Below, piece after piece: positions 34,559-47,739 of a stretch of 64,000 nt of DNA (position 1 is the stretch's first letter; every line of letters starts with the position of its first letter). The stretch spans positions 55,858,852-55,922,851 of the forward strand of contig NC_089584.1 of NCBI RefSeq assembly GCF_019320115.1, in the 5' to 3' direction. The notes under the pieces were generated by a model. That model saw only the letters and a program-made list of their open reading frames with translations. It was not told where the DNA came from and did no database searches. This stretch comes from Miscanthus floridulus (Eukaryota; Streptophyta; Magnoliopsida; Poales; Poaceae). Both the position numbers and the translations under genes were made by a program.

Positions 34559-35361
34559 TGATGAGGACATCGCCACGCTGGACACACCGACGCCATGGTC
34601 TTCCCCAAGTTGCAATTCGTTCCCAACTCAGCTGCCACGTCACCCTCGGATTCAGCAGACACGTCGTCACTGTTTTGGTCATAACTTCCTCATACGACGT
34701 CGAAACGGGCCGTTCTTGGATGCGTTGGAAAGGGGACGACGACGCCGTCGTTTTGGATCTGGTCCCAGCTCCAGAAGGTCCGTGGATCATTCTGTGTGAC
34801 CACGACAAGGTGCTGCATCACCTATTTGGGCCAACTTGGCCATGTATCGTGTCGGGCCTTAAGCCCAAGTTGTGGGCGCCCAACCCCTGGCCGTCCCCAA
34901 CCCTAGGTCGAGTCTTAGACTATAAACACAGCCGCCGCCGCTGCTACACAATCGGGTTTTGTTTAGAGTTTAGTTTTCCATCGAGAAACTGAATCGTTCA
35001 TTGTAACTGTGGTGACAAATCCTTTTACAGTGATCCAGGGCCCCCGTTCTTGATCTCCTCCACTGTGTCGATTAGTCCTTTGGAACCGAGTTCTTGAACC
35101 CTCTATTGATATTCGCGTCATTCATATTTGCAATTTCAGATTGCGTGTTTTACCTTCTTGCTTGTGCTCTTCGATTCACTTGCAGGAAAAGCCTTCTTGG
35201 CGAGGTCAATCAAGTTGTGCTTGGTTGATAACCAACGGAGCGGTGGTGTAACGGTTGCAGGGTTCGAATCGTGTCTGATTTGAAGCCGGATCGCCAACGT
35301 CGAGATCTCCACAAATCGAACTTACCGGCTACCTCTCGGAAGATCGGGCCTGTACTCATCA
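34559..35361 (+). mobile_element. 5' LTR of element B (803 bp, Ty3/gypsy)
   Basis: It begins TGATGAG and ends CTCATCA, a perfect 7 bp inverted terminal repeat. It has a TATA box at 34921-34928 (TATAAACA), and a PBS follows it. It inserted after CTAGGG in the E2 LTR. Copy 2 at 51501-51510 still reads CTAGGGGTCG without it. The apparent 183-codon ORF at 34441-34992 straddles the E2 and B LTRs and is not a gene. Confidence 0.85.
34921..34928 (+). promoter_or_regulatory. TATA box of element B LTR
   Basis: TATAAACA, located 440 bp before the LTR end and oriented with the element. Confidence 0.6.
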
Positions 35362-35363
35362 AT

Positions 35364-35373
35364 TGGTATCAGA
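35364..35373 (+). other. Primer binding site of element B
   Basis: TGGTATCAGA, two bases after the LTR end ATCA. This is the start of the initiator-Met-type PBS; the following bases (TATT) have diverged. Confidence 0.8.
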
Positions 35374-36656
35374 TATTTCAGGTTTACCGCGAGGTATAAT
35401 CTCGTTTGCCTTAGATTCATATTTGTTCATTACCTAGAGTCCACAAAAAGCCCAAAAATATTTCAATTTCCGCTGTCCTATCGCCCTTTGTGCCTTTGCA
35501 ATTTCGTTTCAGATTCGTGTTGTTGAGTTTGTGTCCGTGGTCGAGTCTTGTTGCTGGTTTAGGATTGTGTTCGTGGTCGTAGTTCAATCGCCCGTTGCTG
35601 TGATTTTGTTTTCCGCCGCTATCCCATCCACCGTTCCCACACAACAAGTCGAAGCCACCACATTACTCGACTTGCCCCGCTAGCCGCCTTATGTAACTTC
35701 TCGCCGCCGCGCAAACCCTAGATAGGTTGCCAGCCGCTCTTATTTTGCCTGCATCGCAGCCCTCCTTACATCATCAGGCGAATACCTACTGCTGTGCTCG
35801 GTGTTAGAGTTTAGGGACGCTTTGCCCTAACTACCGCCGCCGTGTTGTGCCTCCCGGAAAACATACCTTGAGATACCTTCGGTAAAACAGGCATAACTTT
35901 TCGCTCGTTTATCAGAAAAATCTGAAATTTTTTCAGCAGCTTCTTGACACCATTTGGACCCGACCCAAACTCGGCTTCGCCCTGTTTGGTTTCGTCAAAA
36001 TTGCCAAAAAAATTCAGGAAAATAAAGAAAAAAAATTGTCAAAGTTTTTGCACGCTTTTCAGAGAACGTGCTGAATTTCTGTAGACCACATCCCACCTCA
36101 GTTGTAGGTGCCAATTTTTGTGGTTCCATCTTTTGTGATCCTTGTTCAGAGAAAAGTATAAAAAATTAGTGGTGCACAAATAAAAAAAAAAGTTTGTGCC
36201 TTTTGGAAAAATCTAGGAAAAAATTCAGGAAAAAGGAGAAATCCGGGCTATTTGCTTGTTCTGTGAGTTCTTTCGATCGTCCTTTGTTTTCGCCTTGTTG
36301 CGCTACGTCTCGACACGTCTTAGCCAGCACCTGTGACTTGTACTTTGGATCCGGATTGAACAATCATTAATCTGCATTCGTTAATTGCTAATCCTTGCTG
36401 TCATATTGTGTGCCTACCCATAGCTCCACATATTCTTCTGTCAGCACAGGTTCATCTTGCAACTTTTACCCACGCTCCACAACAGATTGCTTCGCCACTT
36501 TGGTTTTGCTCCTGTTTGGCGTTGGTAAGAATACAGGCAAGACGGTGGTAAGCCGCTTGTGATTTTGCATTCCACTTTCACCACCATCACCACCACTTGT
36601 TTCCTTTTAGTTGATAGGGATAATACTTTGGTGTTGTCTTTTTCTATCTTCTAACC
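35374..36656 (+). other. Element B 5' leader, non-coding
   Basis: About 1.3 kb lie between the PBS and the gag ATG. No supported ORF is seen. It contains A-rich runs near 36010-36035 and 36180-36190. Confidence 0.7.
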
Positions 36657-37723
36657 ATGGCAGGAACTCCGACGGACTTCAATGAGTGCGTGTCCAAGGG
36701 CGAGCTTGCAACGTTCATGACTGAACAACGCAATCTTATGACCGAGCTGACGCGCAACGTGAACAATCTGGTCACCCGCATTGAACAGATTGAGCAACGC
36801 CCTCCGCCTTATCGTGCTGATGATGAAGATGCGGATGCTTTTGGTGATGAAGATGCGTATGCTGACGGTGGTGCCCGTCGCCGCCTCAACTTCAATCGTC
36901 GCGGCATGGGAGGTAATCATCATGGTAATAATGATCCTTTTGCTAAAATTAAATTTAGTCTACCTCCTTTTGCTGGTAATGTTGATCCAGAGGCATATTT
37001 AGATTGGGAGCTTGCTGTTCAACAAAAATTTGATTCTCATAATGTTCCTCCTGAGCATAGAGTTAGACTTGCTACTAGTGAGTTTACTAATTTTGCTTTG
37101 TTCTGGTGGAGTGATCTTTGCAATGCTAATAATGCTGCTGCTGTGCCTCAAACTTGGAATGTTTTAAAGCAACGTATGAAATCTCGTTTTGTTCCTCCTT
37201 ATTACCAACGTGATTTACGTTTGAAACTACAAACTTTAAAACAAGGTGATAAAGGAGTGGAAGCATACTATCAAGAATTGCTTATTGGTTTAGCACGTTG
37301 TGGTATAAATGAAGATGATGATGATGCTAGTGCTAGATTTTTTGGTGGTTTAAACCATGATATACAGAACATACTTGATTACAAAGAATGGCGCAATTTT
37401 TCCCAATTGTATCATCTTGCTATTAAGGCAGAACGAGAAGTACAGGGACGCAAACAACACCAGCCTTTCAGGTCTAACAATGGGAGGAATTTTCAGCAGC
37501 GTTCCGAGCCAGAGACGCCCAAGCTTCCTGTTGCACCACAGCCATCTACACCTCCATTTTCTTCCGAGGTACGTAAATTGTCTAATGTGCAGTTTCCACA
37601 GCTGAAGAAAGGGTGGAACTCCGGGTGCTTCTACTAGCTCCTCCTCGTCCAGCTCTAAAATCATTTGCCACCGATGCAAAGGGCATGGGACATGTCATGA
37701 AGGAGTGCCCCCAGTCGTCGCGC
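36657..37723 (+). pseudogene. Element B Gag (Ty3/gypsy chromovirus-like), frameshifted and cut off
   Basis: A clean 326-codon frame starts MAGTPTDF at 36657. An acidic, D-rich stretch lies at about residues 60-80. The gag core follows: KIKFSLPPFAGNVDPEAYLD (about 97-116), FALFWWSDLC, LKQRMKSRFVPPYY, QGDKGVEAYYQELL, FFGGLNHDIQNIL and HLAIKAEREVQGR. This matches the PF03732 pattern of CRM/Reina-like chromoviruses. The frame ends at TAG 37635-37637. The zinc knuckle follows out of frame (CHRC at 37666-37677, then HVMKEC after another one-base slip). Everything after about 37723 (rest of pol, 3' LTR) is missing: the sequence jumps into the middle of a solo LTR. Confidence 0.88.
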
Positions 37724-40580
37724 TTTATCTCTAAGTTCCTGTGCTCCAAAAATTATAAATTTTTGTGGTAAGCTATTCTTGACATGCACGAGCTCTGGTA
37801 AAAATTTGAGGTTCATTGCATGTACAGATTTGTAGTTATAGATTTTTCTTTTATAAATAGGTAATCCTTGTATGAATTTTTATAAATTATTTTGAATCCA
37901 ATATTCATGAAATTTGTTGGAGGTTATCCTAGTACCATATGGATGATAAGAAAATATAAAATATTTGCTTGACACTTTTCACTAGGGTTTTCTATTTTTG
38001 CTATTGTAAGCCTTTCTGTCTTGTCATTTTTATATAGAATGTGCTACTTGGTAAATGGCAGAAACTTTTACAGTAGTCTTTTGGTAGCATTAGTGAGGCA
38101 CTGAAAATTTTTGAGAATTTATGATGCATATTTAGTATATGTTATATTTAACCTAAGTAGCTAAATAAAAATAAAAGGCATGTAAATAAACACTTTGGGC
38201 TTTACCATTGTGTTTTCTTGAGTGTACTTGGTAATGTTGCACTGTTGGTAGAATTTGTGTTGTAAAAATTTGAATACTTATATGAAGTAGAAGTATTGTT
38301 GCTTTATAATTCGAATTGAGCGGGTTTCCGGACAGATTGGTAGTTTGGTATGTTGCATGGTGACAATGGTGTTTGCTGTAAAAATGGTTAATAACAAAGT
38401 TGTAGAAAACTTCTTCATTGTATGTTGTGTTAAAATTTTAGGACCATAGGCTAGAGGGTTGGGAGTTATAGCTGTTTAAATTTAAGTAATTCTGAATTGC
38501 TTACTCTCTGGAATTTCTGGACAGCACTGGGTTGCTTTGTCTGTTTTGGTTAAGATAAATTGTGAATTAGCTTTTTGTGATTAAATAAGAGTTGTAGGCA
38601 ATTTTATAAGCTTTTCAGAAAGTCCAAGATCACCACATTTGGATAAGTAGAAACTGCAGTTACGAGTAAAATAAGTAGCTGCTGTTTTGTAGTGTGGTAC
38701 ATGAATTGTTGAAGTAGTTAATTAAATAATCAAGAAGAGATATGCACATACTCAGTAAAAACACGATACACTTGTTATTACTTCAGTACCATGATGTTAA
38801 GATTTCTTACAAGAATGCATACAGTTGTTATTACTTCAGCACATGATATTAAGAATACATACAAGAATGCATTCATCACATATCATGCGACTATACTTGG
38901 TCAACATATATACATTCGCAATACCTTATGCCATATTCATGCATCTAGGATCGGAGGAAGAAATAACGTTGCTGGAGTTCGACAAAGTAGAGGAAGGGGA
39001 CCAGCAGGAGAATCCTCAAGCCACAGCTCCTAAAGGCGAGGAGCAGAACCCTAAAGAGCTTCCAGAGTGCCCCGATCACCACCCCACGTCCTTTCTGAAA
39101 GGCAAGCCCCGGAGCATTCTAAGGTCTCCCAGTATTTTACAAATGGTTACTTAAGTGCTTATGATTGATGCATTAGGTTATAAGAGTTGAATGGAACCAC
39201 TTGATGCATATAAATTCCTTGTCCAGATATATACACCATTAACCCTGTGTAGGTCCAGGATCGAATATATGCTTAACCATGCTTAGACCGGTAGAAGTCG
39301 GGTGATTTCCTGTCACCTGCAAGATATAGGTGGGTACTGGAGCACGGTTGGCTATATTTGCTATCGTGGAAACAGAACCATGGGGTGATGGAAATCAAGG
39401 CCGGGCAGAGTCTATGCGTAGGCTGACTCATGTGATTCTGTCTGTGCCGATTAAGGACCGTATCGTTGTTGGCGCTTCTGACAAAATTAAACGCATGCCT
39501 ATCACTTAGCTGGCCGGATAACTCGTTTCGACTGCGAAGCCAAGTAGCTCAACTTAGGCCAGGCCCTATTCTATTGTGCGCTCCTTGTAGGGAACCAAAC
39601 TAAGCCCAAGGGCAGGTAGTCCTGAACATCCTGGCATTTGGTGTTCCTAACTATGCGGCGCGGTATGAACCCATGAAATGTGTACCTGAGTTGTACCAAA
39701 GGTGACCTAAGGCTTAATGATCTAGTTTGCCTGGGTTTGTGTTAGGAATAAATTCCTAGCTGGTTGAAATCGATTTGAATCACCGTCTCTCCCGGATAGT
39801 GAGAAAAATGGCTAGTCCCAGCATCGTAGTAACTGTGTTATGGAACATGATGGTTCGGATGAATATGGAATTACAATACCTGCTATGGTTACTATTGTAT
39901 GCTTTTAAAATGAGATACCACATGTTTGGCACAGGTTAGTGGCTAATTTAGAGATGGATAGTTATAATTAACTTGATAACGGAATCATAATTGTATAACT
40001 GAGTTAATCACTTTTATGCAAAATGTTATCAAGCTATCTCCATTTATATAGCCTTGCATGATCCTTGGATTCATTTTATTTCTGGTTTATGATGGGTAAG
40101 TCTAGCTGAGTACCTTCTCGTACTCAGGGTTTTATTCCCCATTGTTGCAGATGGCACTGTATATCATGGTTATTGCAAGAGTTGCTTCTATCCCGCTGTG
40201 GATGAGGAGTAAGCCTTGGGCAGGCTTCTTTATTAATCCCTCTACTTACTTTTGTGGACTATGATCCTATTTTGGCACTGTATTAAACTATGTTGGAAAC
40301 TTTACCTTCAAAACTTATTTTGCTTCCGCTTTTATCTATCAAACTCGGTTTGTAATAACTCTGTTTCATACTCTGATGATGGAAATGTATCTGTGAACTT
40401 TATGTAATATGTGACATGTATGTTGAATCATGTACGATCTTGGTTGTTGTAAATCGTTTATCGAGACCCATCGGGGTACTCGACGGACTATCGGGTTTAT
40501 ATGGGTTCAAGTATGGCAATGCGACCGCTTGCGGGCTGCCATTGTACTTGTACTCTTATAAATTGGTCAGTTCTGCGACA
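37724..40580 (+). mobile_element. Tekay/Del-type solo LTR, copy 2, left-truncated
   Basis: It corresponds to 20558-23366. It ends TCTGCGACA followed by CCACC (40581-40585), the same right target duplication as copy 1. Copy 2 therefore descends from the same insertion event. No credible ORF is present. Confidence 0.9.
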
Positions 40581-40850
40581 CCACCTATTGGTCACTCATA
40601 GTCTACTTTGGTGGTTTGGCTTCTAGTGTCCTGTGTAACCTTCTGGAGTTGTTTTCACCGTGGATAAGTGTGATTGCTTCTGACATCTATGACCACCTTG
40701 AAGGTTTTCTAGATAAACCTAGTAGAAAATACAGATTCACCAAAACTCATGGAATTTATTAGTTTAAACCCTTAAGTCCATGTTGGTGATTACTTTCATG
40801 CCCTTATACAAGTTATATTGACGATTTATAATGCTTGTTAACTACCGTCA
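40581..40850 (-). mobile_element. E1 3' LTR remnant, copy 2
   Basis: It corresponds to 23367-23636 and ends ACCGTCA. The polypurine tract follows at 40851-40868. Confidence 0.85.
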
Positions 40851-40868
40851 ACAAACTCCCCCAAACTT

Positions 40869-43340
40869 AACCTCTGCTCATCCCTGAGCAATGCTAAACT
40901 CAGCAATGGATCAGGAGTTGCTTCAATATTTTCAATCCTGAAAAGTACACAAGCTTTCAAACAAAAACTCTCCTCTGGATTAGAATAAACTAATTTGACT
41001 TTCAAACTTACTCATATTACCTTTAACCATGGCGCTTCTTACCCTTCACTTGGGTCTTGAGCAATTGAAAGACATAATGATCAAGTCAAGCACTATGTCT
41101 CAAGTTCTTTGCACAACCATTATTCCAAAGTTTTTATAAGTTTTTAAAATAAAAACTCAGAACTTCCATTGTATGACACTCTCAAGTCTCTCAATATATG
41201 TGGTACTTGTGGATCTTCACTAAGGTAATAATGATAGTATGCCCTTTTCTTCCTACAGCTAAGGCTTATATGGAGGTCATAGGAGTGGAAAAATCATGAA
41301 AGAGCATACTTGCAATACATATATTGTAAAGTCAAACCTCAGATCCAAAGAGAGTAGAGTCATACAATCAAATCAAGATATGCATGTGTGTGGATGTATG
41401 GTAGATATATATGGTGGCTAACCTAATTCTACTATGATCCCTAAAAACATATCTCTCTTTTGAAACTGAGAAACAACTTTGCAAGAAAACATGGGCTATC
41501 TTATTCATCTCTTTTTTTTCTTCTCTTTTTTAAAGGCGGGCATCTAAGTACCCACGTTTTAGATATCTCGGACACTTGTCCATTTTTTTAACTCTCTTTT
41601 TTTCATGAATAATTTGCATGGCTCGTGCCTCTTTTTTGCAACAAAACTCTTGAGAGATAGCAACAAGAACTTGGAGTATTTTTTTTGGTGGAAAATCCTA
41701 TCAAGCATATTTTTTGTGTTCATTCCGATTGTAGGAGTAAAACATTTTTGGGTGGATCTAGATGGAATGGCATGTTTTTGTGCCTACCCCAAGTGTAGGA
41801 GTAGTGCATATGTAGGCGGTGTGTACGTGATCTTGATTTTAAGAGCATGACAAACCTCTCATAAGGGTCAACAAAGTTTGACTAAACTCAACGCAAGCAA
41901 GCAGCATATATGAGTGGAAGTTTTCCTAGTCTAAATATATATGGCTTTGGCAGGAATTCAAGCTTTGTCGTATAGGAGCTCATCATGTAGAATTTTTATG
42001 TTTTTCAAAAGATAAATCTCTAGAACTTTAGTATGACTTGGAACAAGATAAACAGCAACTCATAACTTCTCATATCATATCCGTCAATTACCTAGACTTA
42101 GATCAAGCATATGCTACCCACGAGTTTCAAGTTCAGAGTATATTCTCATATCAAAATAGTCTTATCCAAAACTTGGGAGAATTCAAGGCTAAAAACTAGG
42201 TACTTGAAAGGAATTACAATAGAGCAACTATTCATCATTTCCTTTAAGAGGTTATCCTCATATTCCTTTTATTTATTCAGCTCTTAAAACAAAAAACTAG
42301 ACACACTTTTTATTTTGTTTTCATTTTTAAGATCATACCTTACTAATATATATATCTAGCATGAAGATAAATTTTTATTTTATTTTTAGTTATGTATTTT
42401 TATAGCAAATGTAAAGCAAACATAAGAATAACATAAGCAAAGAAATACTTAGCTAGATACATGGGGATGCTCTTCCCCTAAGTTGGATGTTGTCGTGGTC
42501 AAATGTTGAAGTTGGGTGATCCTTCTTAGAGCAGTCTTGTCAGTTGATGTCCTTCTCATTCATTGAGTGAAGTGAGATGGATACAATTGGGTAAACTTGC
42601 TCTTAATCTTGTGCATCATCCTACAAAATGTTAATAAGAACACCAAAACTCATGGAATATATTAGAGTAGAAGGGTTAACAGTCTACTATTTGGAGATTA
42701 GTTGTTCTTGAGGTTTAGAAATATTTTCGAATTGACAAGTCTTTAGCAAGATGTTTGTCTAATATTTTTTTGGATTTTTTGAATAGAATGTATGCATAGT
42801 ATTTCTATTTTTATGTCGCCACAGTAAATTACACGTGATAGAATTATTCACATGGGCCTTAGGATTTTATAATGCAACAATGAAAAAATTATTTATTTTA
42901 TTTTCTAAGTGCAATGCAAATGCAGAAAAGTAAACATGATAAAGTGAAAATAATTCATGCAATGTGAAAAAATAAATATGGATAACTACCAATGTTACCT
43001 CCCGGCAAGGGCTTGGATTTTTAAGTCCTCCGGACAGGACTTAACTGAACAAGTCCTTTATTCTTTGGGTGCATCAATCAGTCTCGGAGATGGAGACCTT
43101 GATGGTTACACCTCTTGTGATGGTGACTCAGATGATGATGTCACCTTCTCCTTCCACACCTATTTGGTCTGTGGACTCGAATTTGGTAGAGTAGGTTCAT
43201 TCTTCACAACTTCTACTCCTTCATCTTCATCCTTTGGGAGTTGATTCTTCTGACATTGGGTTTATTGATGTCTCTTCTTGGAGCACATATTATTTGGCAT
43301 TCTTTGGCTGTTCATAAGTGGTATGACTATTAAAATAACA
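40869..43340 (-). mobile_element. E1 3' internal region, copy 2, non-coding
   Basis: It corresponds to 23655-26141. No RT, RNase H or integrase motif and no supported ORF are seen. A short deletion near 42829, relative to copy 1, removes a few bases of the CTTGTAGGTTTTT stretch. Confidence 0.7.
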
Positions 43341-43760
43341 TCATGCCTTTTCTCCTGGGAATTGGAAGTGGACTTGTCCAGAACCGACATGGATGATAGC
43401 GTTGTTTGTGTTCAGGAATGGTCTTCCAAGGATAATAGGTGCATCTTCTTCTTCTCCCATGTCAAGGACCATGAAATCAATAGTGACATAGTGATCTTGT
43501 ATTCTTACCATGATATCTTTTGCTATTCCCTCTGGAAATCAGATTGATTGATCGGCCATCTGCAATTGCATATATGTAGGGAACAAAGGTTCATTACAAA
43601 ATAAGTAGTCATATGTTACCTTGGACATGATGTTGACACCCGACCCAATGTCACAGAAGGTTTTGTGAAATATTCTTTTTCCAATTGTACACTCGATCAT
43701 GGGTACTACTGGATTGTCCTTCTTGGCAAGGAATGGTGAAGCAAGGAGCTAGCCATACTC
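43341..43760 (-). pseudogene. E1 protease-like domain PR2, copy 2
   Basis: It is the counterpart of 26142-26560. It has an in-frame TGA at 43539-43541, where copy 1 has CGA (26340-26342), so no long frame remains. The active-site relic reads DIGSG here, against DIGLG in copy 1. Confidence 0.7.
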
Positions 43761-43853
43761 AGATCAAAGTGTATTGATCATATTGACTGATTCTTCTTAT
43801 GGCTACCAGGCCTTGTTCTTCCTTCTTCTCAGATTGTTGCTCCTCTTGCTTAC

Positions 43854-44315
43854 TATTGTCTCTTTGGGAAAGTACAACGATGTGGATGACTAGGAGATTG
43901 CAAGATATGATTCTTGAAAGTGAATTTCTCCTTTCTATCCTTAATTGTGAAGTGGATCTTTGCACTGTTAGTGTAGATAATGGCTTTTGTAGTGCTTAGG
44001 AAAGGTCAGCCCAAGATAATGGGTGACCTTACATCTCCGCCTATTTCCAAAACTACAATATCTGTAGGTACATATGATTGTCCTACTCATACACAAATAT
44101 CTTCAAGAATTCCCTTGGTGTAGCAGAGTGACTGATCTGCAAGCTACAAATGCATATTTGTGTACAACAAAGTATCTCCATTAATTTTATCATAAATTAC
44201 CTTTGGCATGATGTTGACACCTACTCCAAAGTCATAGATAGCTTCTTGGAAAATGTGAGATCCAATGGCTATGGGGATGATAGGTCTCCCTAGATCACCT
44301 TTCTGTTTAGGCAAG
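43854..44315 (-). pseudogene. E1 protease-like domain PR1, copy 2
   Basis: It is the counterpart of 26654-27115 with the same order of motifs, broken by stops. No frame over 60 codons survives on this strand. Confidence 0.65.
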
Positions 44316-44389
44316 GAATAATCTATCCATCCTCTAGCTGATGGTTGTACATAGTAGTATGCTACATTGTGAATATTGATGAGATTTGC

Positions 44390-45634
44390 ACTTTCTAGAT
44401 CTTCTAGTTGCCCAGGAATCTTACCTTTGCCGGTTGAGTTGTGATTCTATCATTTTATTAAAGCTATGCTGGTTTTTAATGGCAGAGGATAAGCTATCCA
44501 TTCTATTATTCAAGTTTTCTAAAATTTTATCATTGGAAGCTAATTTTCTAGATAAGCCCTCCATTATTTTAGCTTGGCCAAAAATTAATTCTCTCAAGGG
44601 AGGTTGATTATTGAAATTATTAAAAATATTACCTTGATAGTTACCTTGGTAGTTGGGCCTTTATTGCTAGTTCCATCATTGATTTTGTTGAGGGTGGTAG
44701 TTGTTGTTATTGATGAAGTTCACATCCTTGTGTGTTTCAGGACAGTTGTTCCCTGAATGCCCAGTGTTTCTACACTCTTCACATGTCATGCAGGAATCAT
44801 GAATGTGCATGACTTCTTGCTTCTCATTGGCTCGGTCTTTAAGTTTCTTCATGAGCAGATCCATCTTGGTAGACAGTGTGTCTACCTCCTTGAGTTGATA
44901 CACACCTCCACCTCTCTTGCAGGTTTGAAGATGTTCTTCATTCTAGCCTTGGTTGGAGGCCATCTTCTCCATGAGAGCTGTTGCATCTAGGATTATGAGT
45001 GATAAGAAAGCACCTCTAGCAGCAACATCCATATTCTCATGGGTATTATTGGTCAACCCAAGGTAGATGGTCTGCATGAGTAGCCAATTCTCCATCCCAT
45101 GATGAGGACATTCTGATATGTATACTTGGAAGCGTTCTCTAGGAAGTGTTGGAGATGAGCACTTGCATCTTCATGTGACTTTCCACAAAATGGGCTAGCT
45201 TGCACCATGTTGATGAGCGCTGGCTTGTGCTCAAATCCATTATCTCTGACATTGATTACTGGTCCAGTATGAATGTTGGCCGTAGTTAGAGCAGAGAACT
45301 CATGAAGAGTCTTATTAGCCATGGCCTTGAAATCTAGTGTTAAGCTCTGCCTTATCTAATTGTCTTCCGATTCTAAAGCTAAAACTTTCTTGAGTTTAGC
45401 TCTAGTCCTCCTGATTAATGCTTCTGGATCTTCAACATAGTTTGTCGGATGGTCCAAATCGGTAAGCCTATTTGAGCAGAGGTCAATGATTATCTCGATC
45501 ACATGAGGTACAAGTTTATCAATATTTCCTTTTTGCCTAGCTACCTTCACTAGCAATGGCGCCAGAAATGCTTGATGACATTCCTTAGCATTGCTACTAA
45601 GGATAGAGTTGAATTTAGACCCCAGTAATGGCAC
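44390..45634 (-). pseudogene. E1 Gag, copy 2, with internal 244 bp deletion
   Basis: The N-terminal piece (45634-45356) and start of the core (45322-45139) match copy 1. A 244 bp deletion then removes the central gag helices and shifts the frame; 2 bp (TC) are shared at the deletion edges. Codon CAG at 45072-45074 is intact where copy 1 has TAG. The C-terminal piece (44903-44676) shows the zinc knuckle CEECRNTGHSGNNC and an Asn-rich linker. Confidence 0.82.
45550..45564 (-). other. Primer binding site of E1, copy 2
   Basis: The minus strand reads TGGCGCCATTGCTAG. It is less decayed than copy 1 (TGGCACC). Confidence 0.72.
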
Positions 45635-47183
45635 TAGAAATGCTTGTTGGTATTTATTAACTTATCACTTGTTTAAGTAGCCACCTAATGTTGTTGACAT
45701 TTCTTAACATCACTTTTACTAAGTTATCATCCCTAGTGATGATGCCAGATATGCTTATTGGTACTACCTAGTGCCACCTTTATGATGACACTAAGAAGTA
45801 CTTTAGTATTTTATGTGATTAGAAAGAATATAAATATGAATATGAAAGGGATCTACAAGCGCACAGATAATATACCATTGTAACACTTCACCTGGGAGTA
45901 TTCTAGGTATCGTTATTTATATTTTTACCTTAGGGAAGGATGGATACTTGGAATATATTGATTACTTATACACATGATGGAGAGATAAACCATAACCAAA
46001 CTTCTACCCACAACAGGGGTAAGTAAAGAGATAAATGTATATGAATGGTAAGTAATGATAAATGAATCACTCAGAGTACTCCTTTCTATGGCATTAGCAT
46101 TGCTAAGTAGAATATTCGAGGAATAATTCCTAAATCATTCTTAATTACAAGTCAAAGCATATGTTGGTTAGTGTAATTACACTAGTAGTCATGGCTAAGA
46201 TCAACTTCACATCTAAACATAAGGGATATTACTAAGGAATATTAAGAATAGAGCTTGTCTTCCTTCATAACTAGATCCTACTTGTCCTATATTTAGGGAG
46301 TGGACTACAAAGAACTCAACGGGAATGTCACATCTATGATCTACCACATGACTAGAATATAGGGTGCATCCGCAGGTAAACAACGTATAAGCACCATGCT
46401 TACACAATGTCGATTACTCACCCCTGGTACCTTGGATTAAGCACTATACGAACTTATGCTTGAACATGATGATAATCTAACTATACTAAGCATATAATCA
46501 AAGTAGACGATGAACATGATAACTAGGAACATGAATAATATTATGAATCAATTGTAGCAAACATATGAACAATGAAAGATACAAAAATAAGATACAAGGG
46601 GCTACTCCAAGCCACACTCTTGACAAAATCTAGAATCCAAGCAAAGCTTGTCTTTCTCTAGACCTAGCCTAGCTTGCTATGCCTGAGAATATGGTGGAGC
46701 TCTGAGGATGATTAGGGTTTCTCTCTTCTTGATTGAATGCAATGCAATGCCTAAGGTAAGGGAGGGGGAAGTGGCTAGTATATATAGGCCATAGCATAAA
46801 TTCTGAGCCCTTGGATCAAACTAACTTGAAAGAATAGCATAGATGCAAACCGTAAGGCAGTGGAGAACCAACGTTCGAAGGAGCAGGCTAATAGTGGGGC
46901 CCACAGGCTAGCCGCACCTGTCTACCACTCGTAGTCTACTTCGATGGTTTGGCTTTTGGTATCCTCTAGAATCTTCTAGAGGTGTTTTCACCATGGATAA
47001 GCGTGATTACTTCTGACATCTAGGTCCACCTTGATGGTTTACTAGATAAACCCTATTGAAAACATAGATTCATCAAAACTCATGGAATTTATTAGTTTAA
47101 ACCCCTAAGTCTCTGTTGGTGATTACTTTCATGCCCTTATACAAGTTATATTGATGGTTTATAATCTTTGTTAACTATCATCA
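45569..47183 (-). repeat. E1 5' LTR, copy 2 (about 1.61 kb)
   Basis: It corresponds to 28614-30223 and ends TATCATCA. The flank after it, GTTGTGACCCC, corresponds to GCTATGACCCC in copy 1. Confidence 0.8.
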
Positions 47184-47739
47184 GTTGTGACCCCATAGCC
47201 CTTGGCACTATGAACAACTTGTGGTAAGCCAAATTGACATACATCGAGGCCACAATTGGCCGAAGATAACCGATGTACCTAGCACCACCGATGCCTATGC
47301 TCGGTGTTGCCTCTTCTTCTTCCCTTGGGGGCTCCATTGCCCTCATTGGTGCTTGTAGACTCTGCACCTCCTCTTTTTTACGCCCAAACTCGATGCGCTA
47401 TGACTAGCACAGCTCAGACAAGGAGCAAGGACAATGGCACTCAACTCCTCTCGAAGCGTAGACATCTCACCATTACTAGTAGATGTCTCTGCACCATTAG
47501 TCCTCTACTCTCGAACCTTGTCCAAAGGGGCTATAGAGTAGTACTTTCAGTGATCCTACAAAATGGAGCAAGTTACACGAGGGAATCAAGATGGGTCATT
47601 AACTGATCAAACAAATAATGGACACCTTACCGAGTTCTTGGTGCCTCTCGACTTTGAGCTCAAGGGCTCCACCACACGGTCTTTGCCTATGAGCTGAGAT
47701 TTTAGACCCAGCACCTTGTTGGTAAAAAGCACCTAAAGC

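Noticed and set aside
34441..34992. 183-codon plus-strand ORF
   Set aside because: It crosses the junction between the E2 LTR and the element B LTR (34558/34559), so it cannot be an evolved gene.
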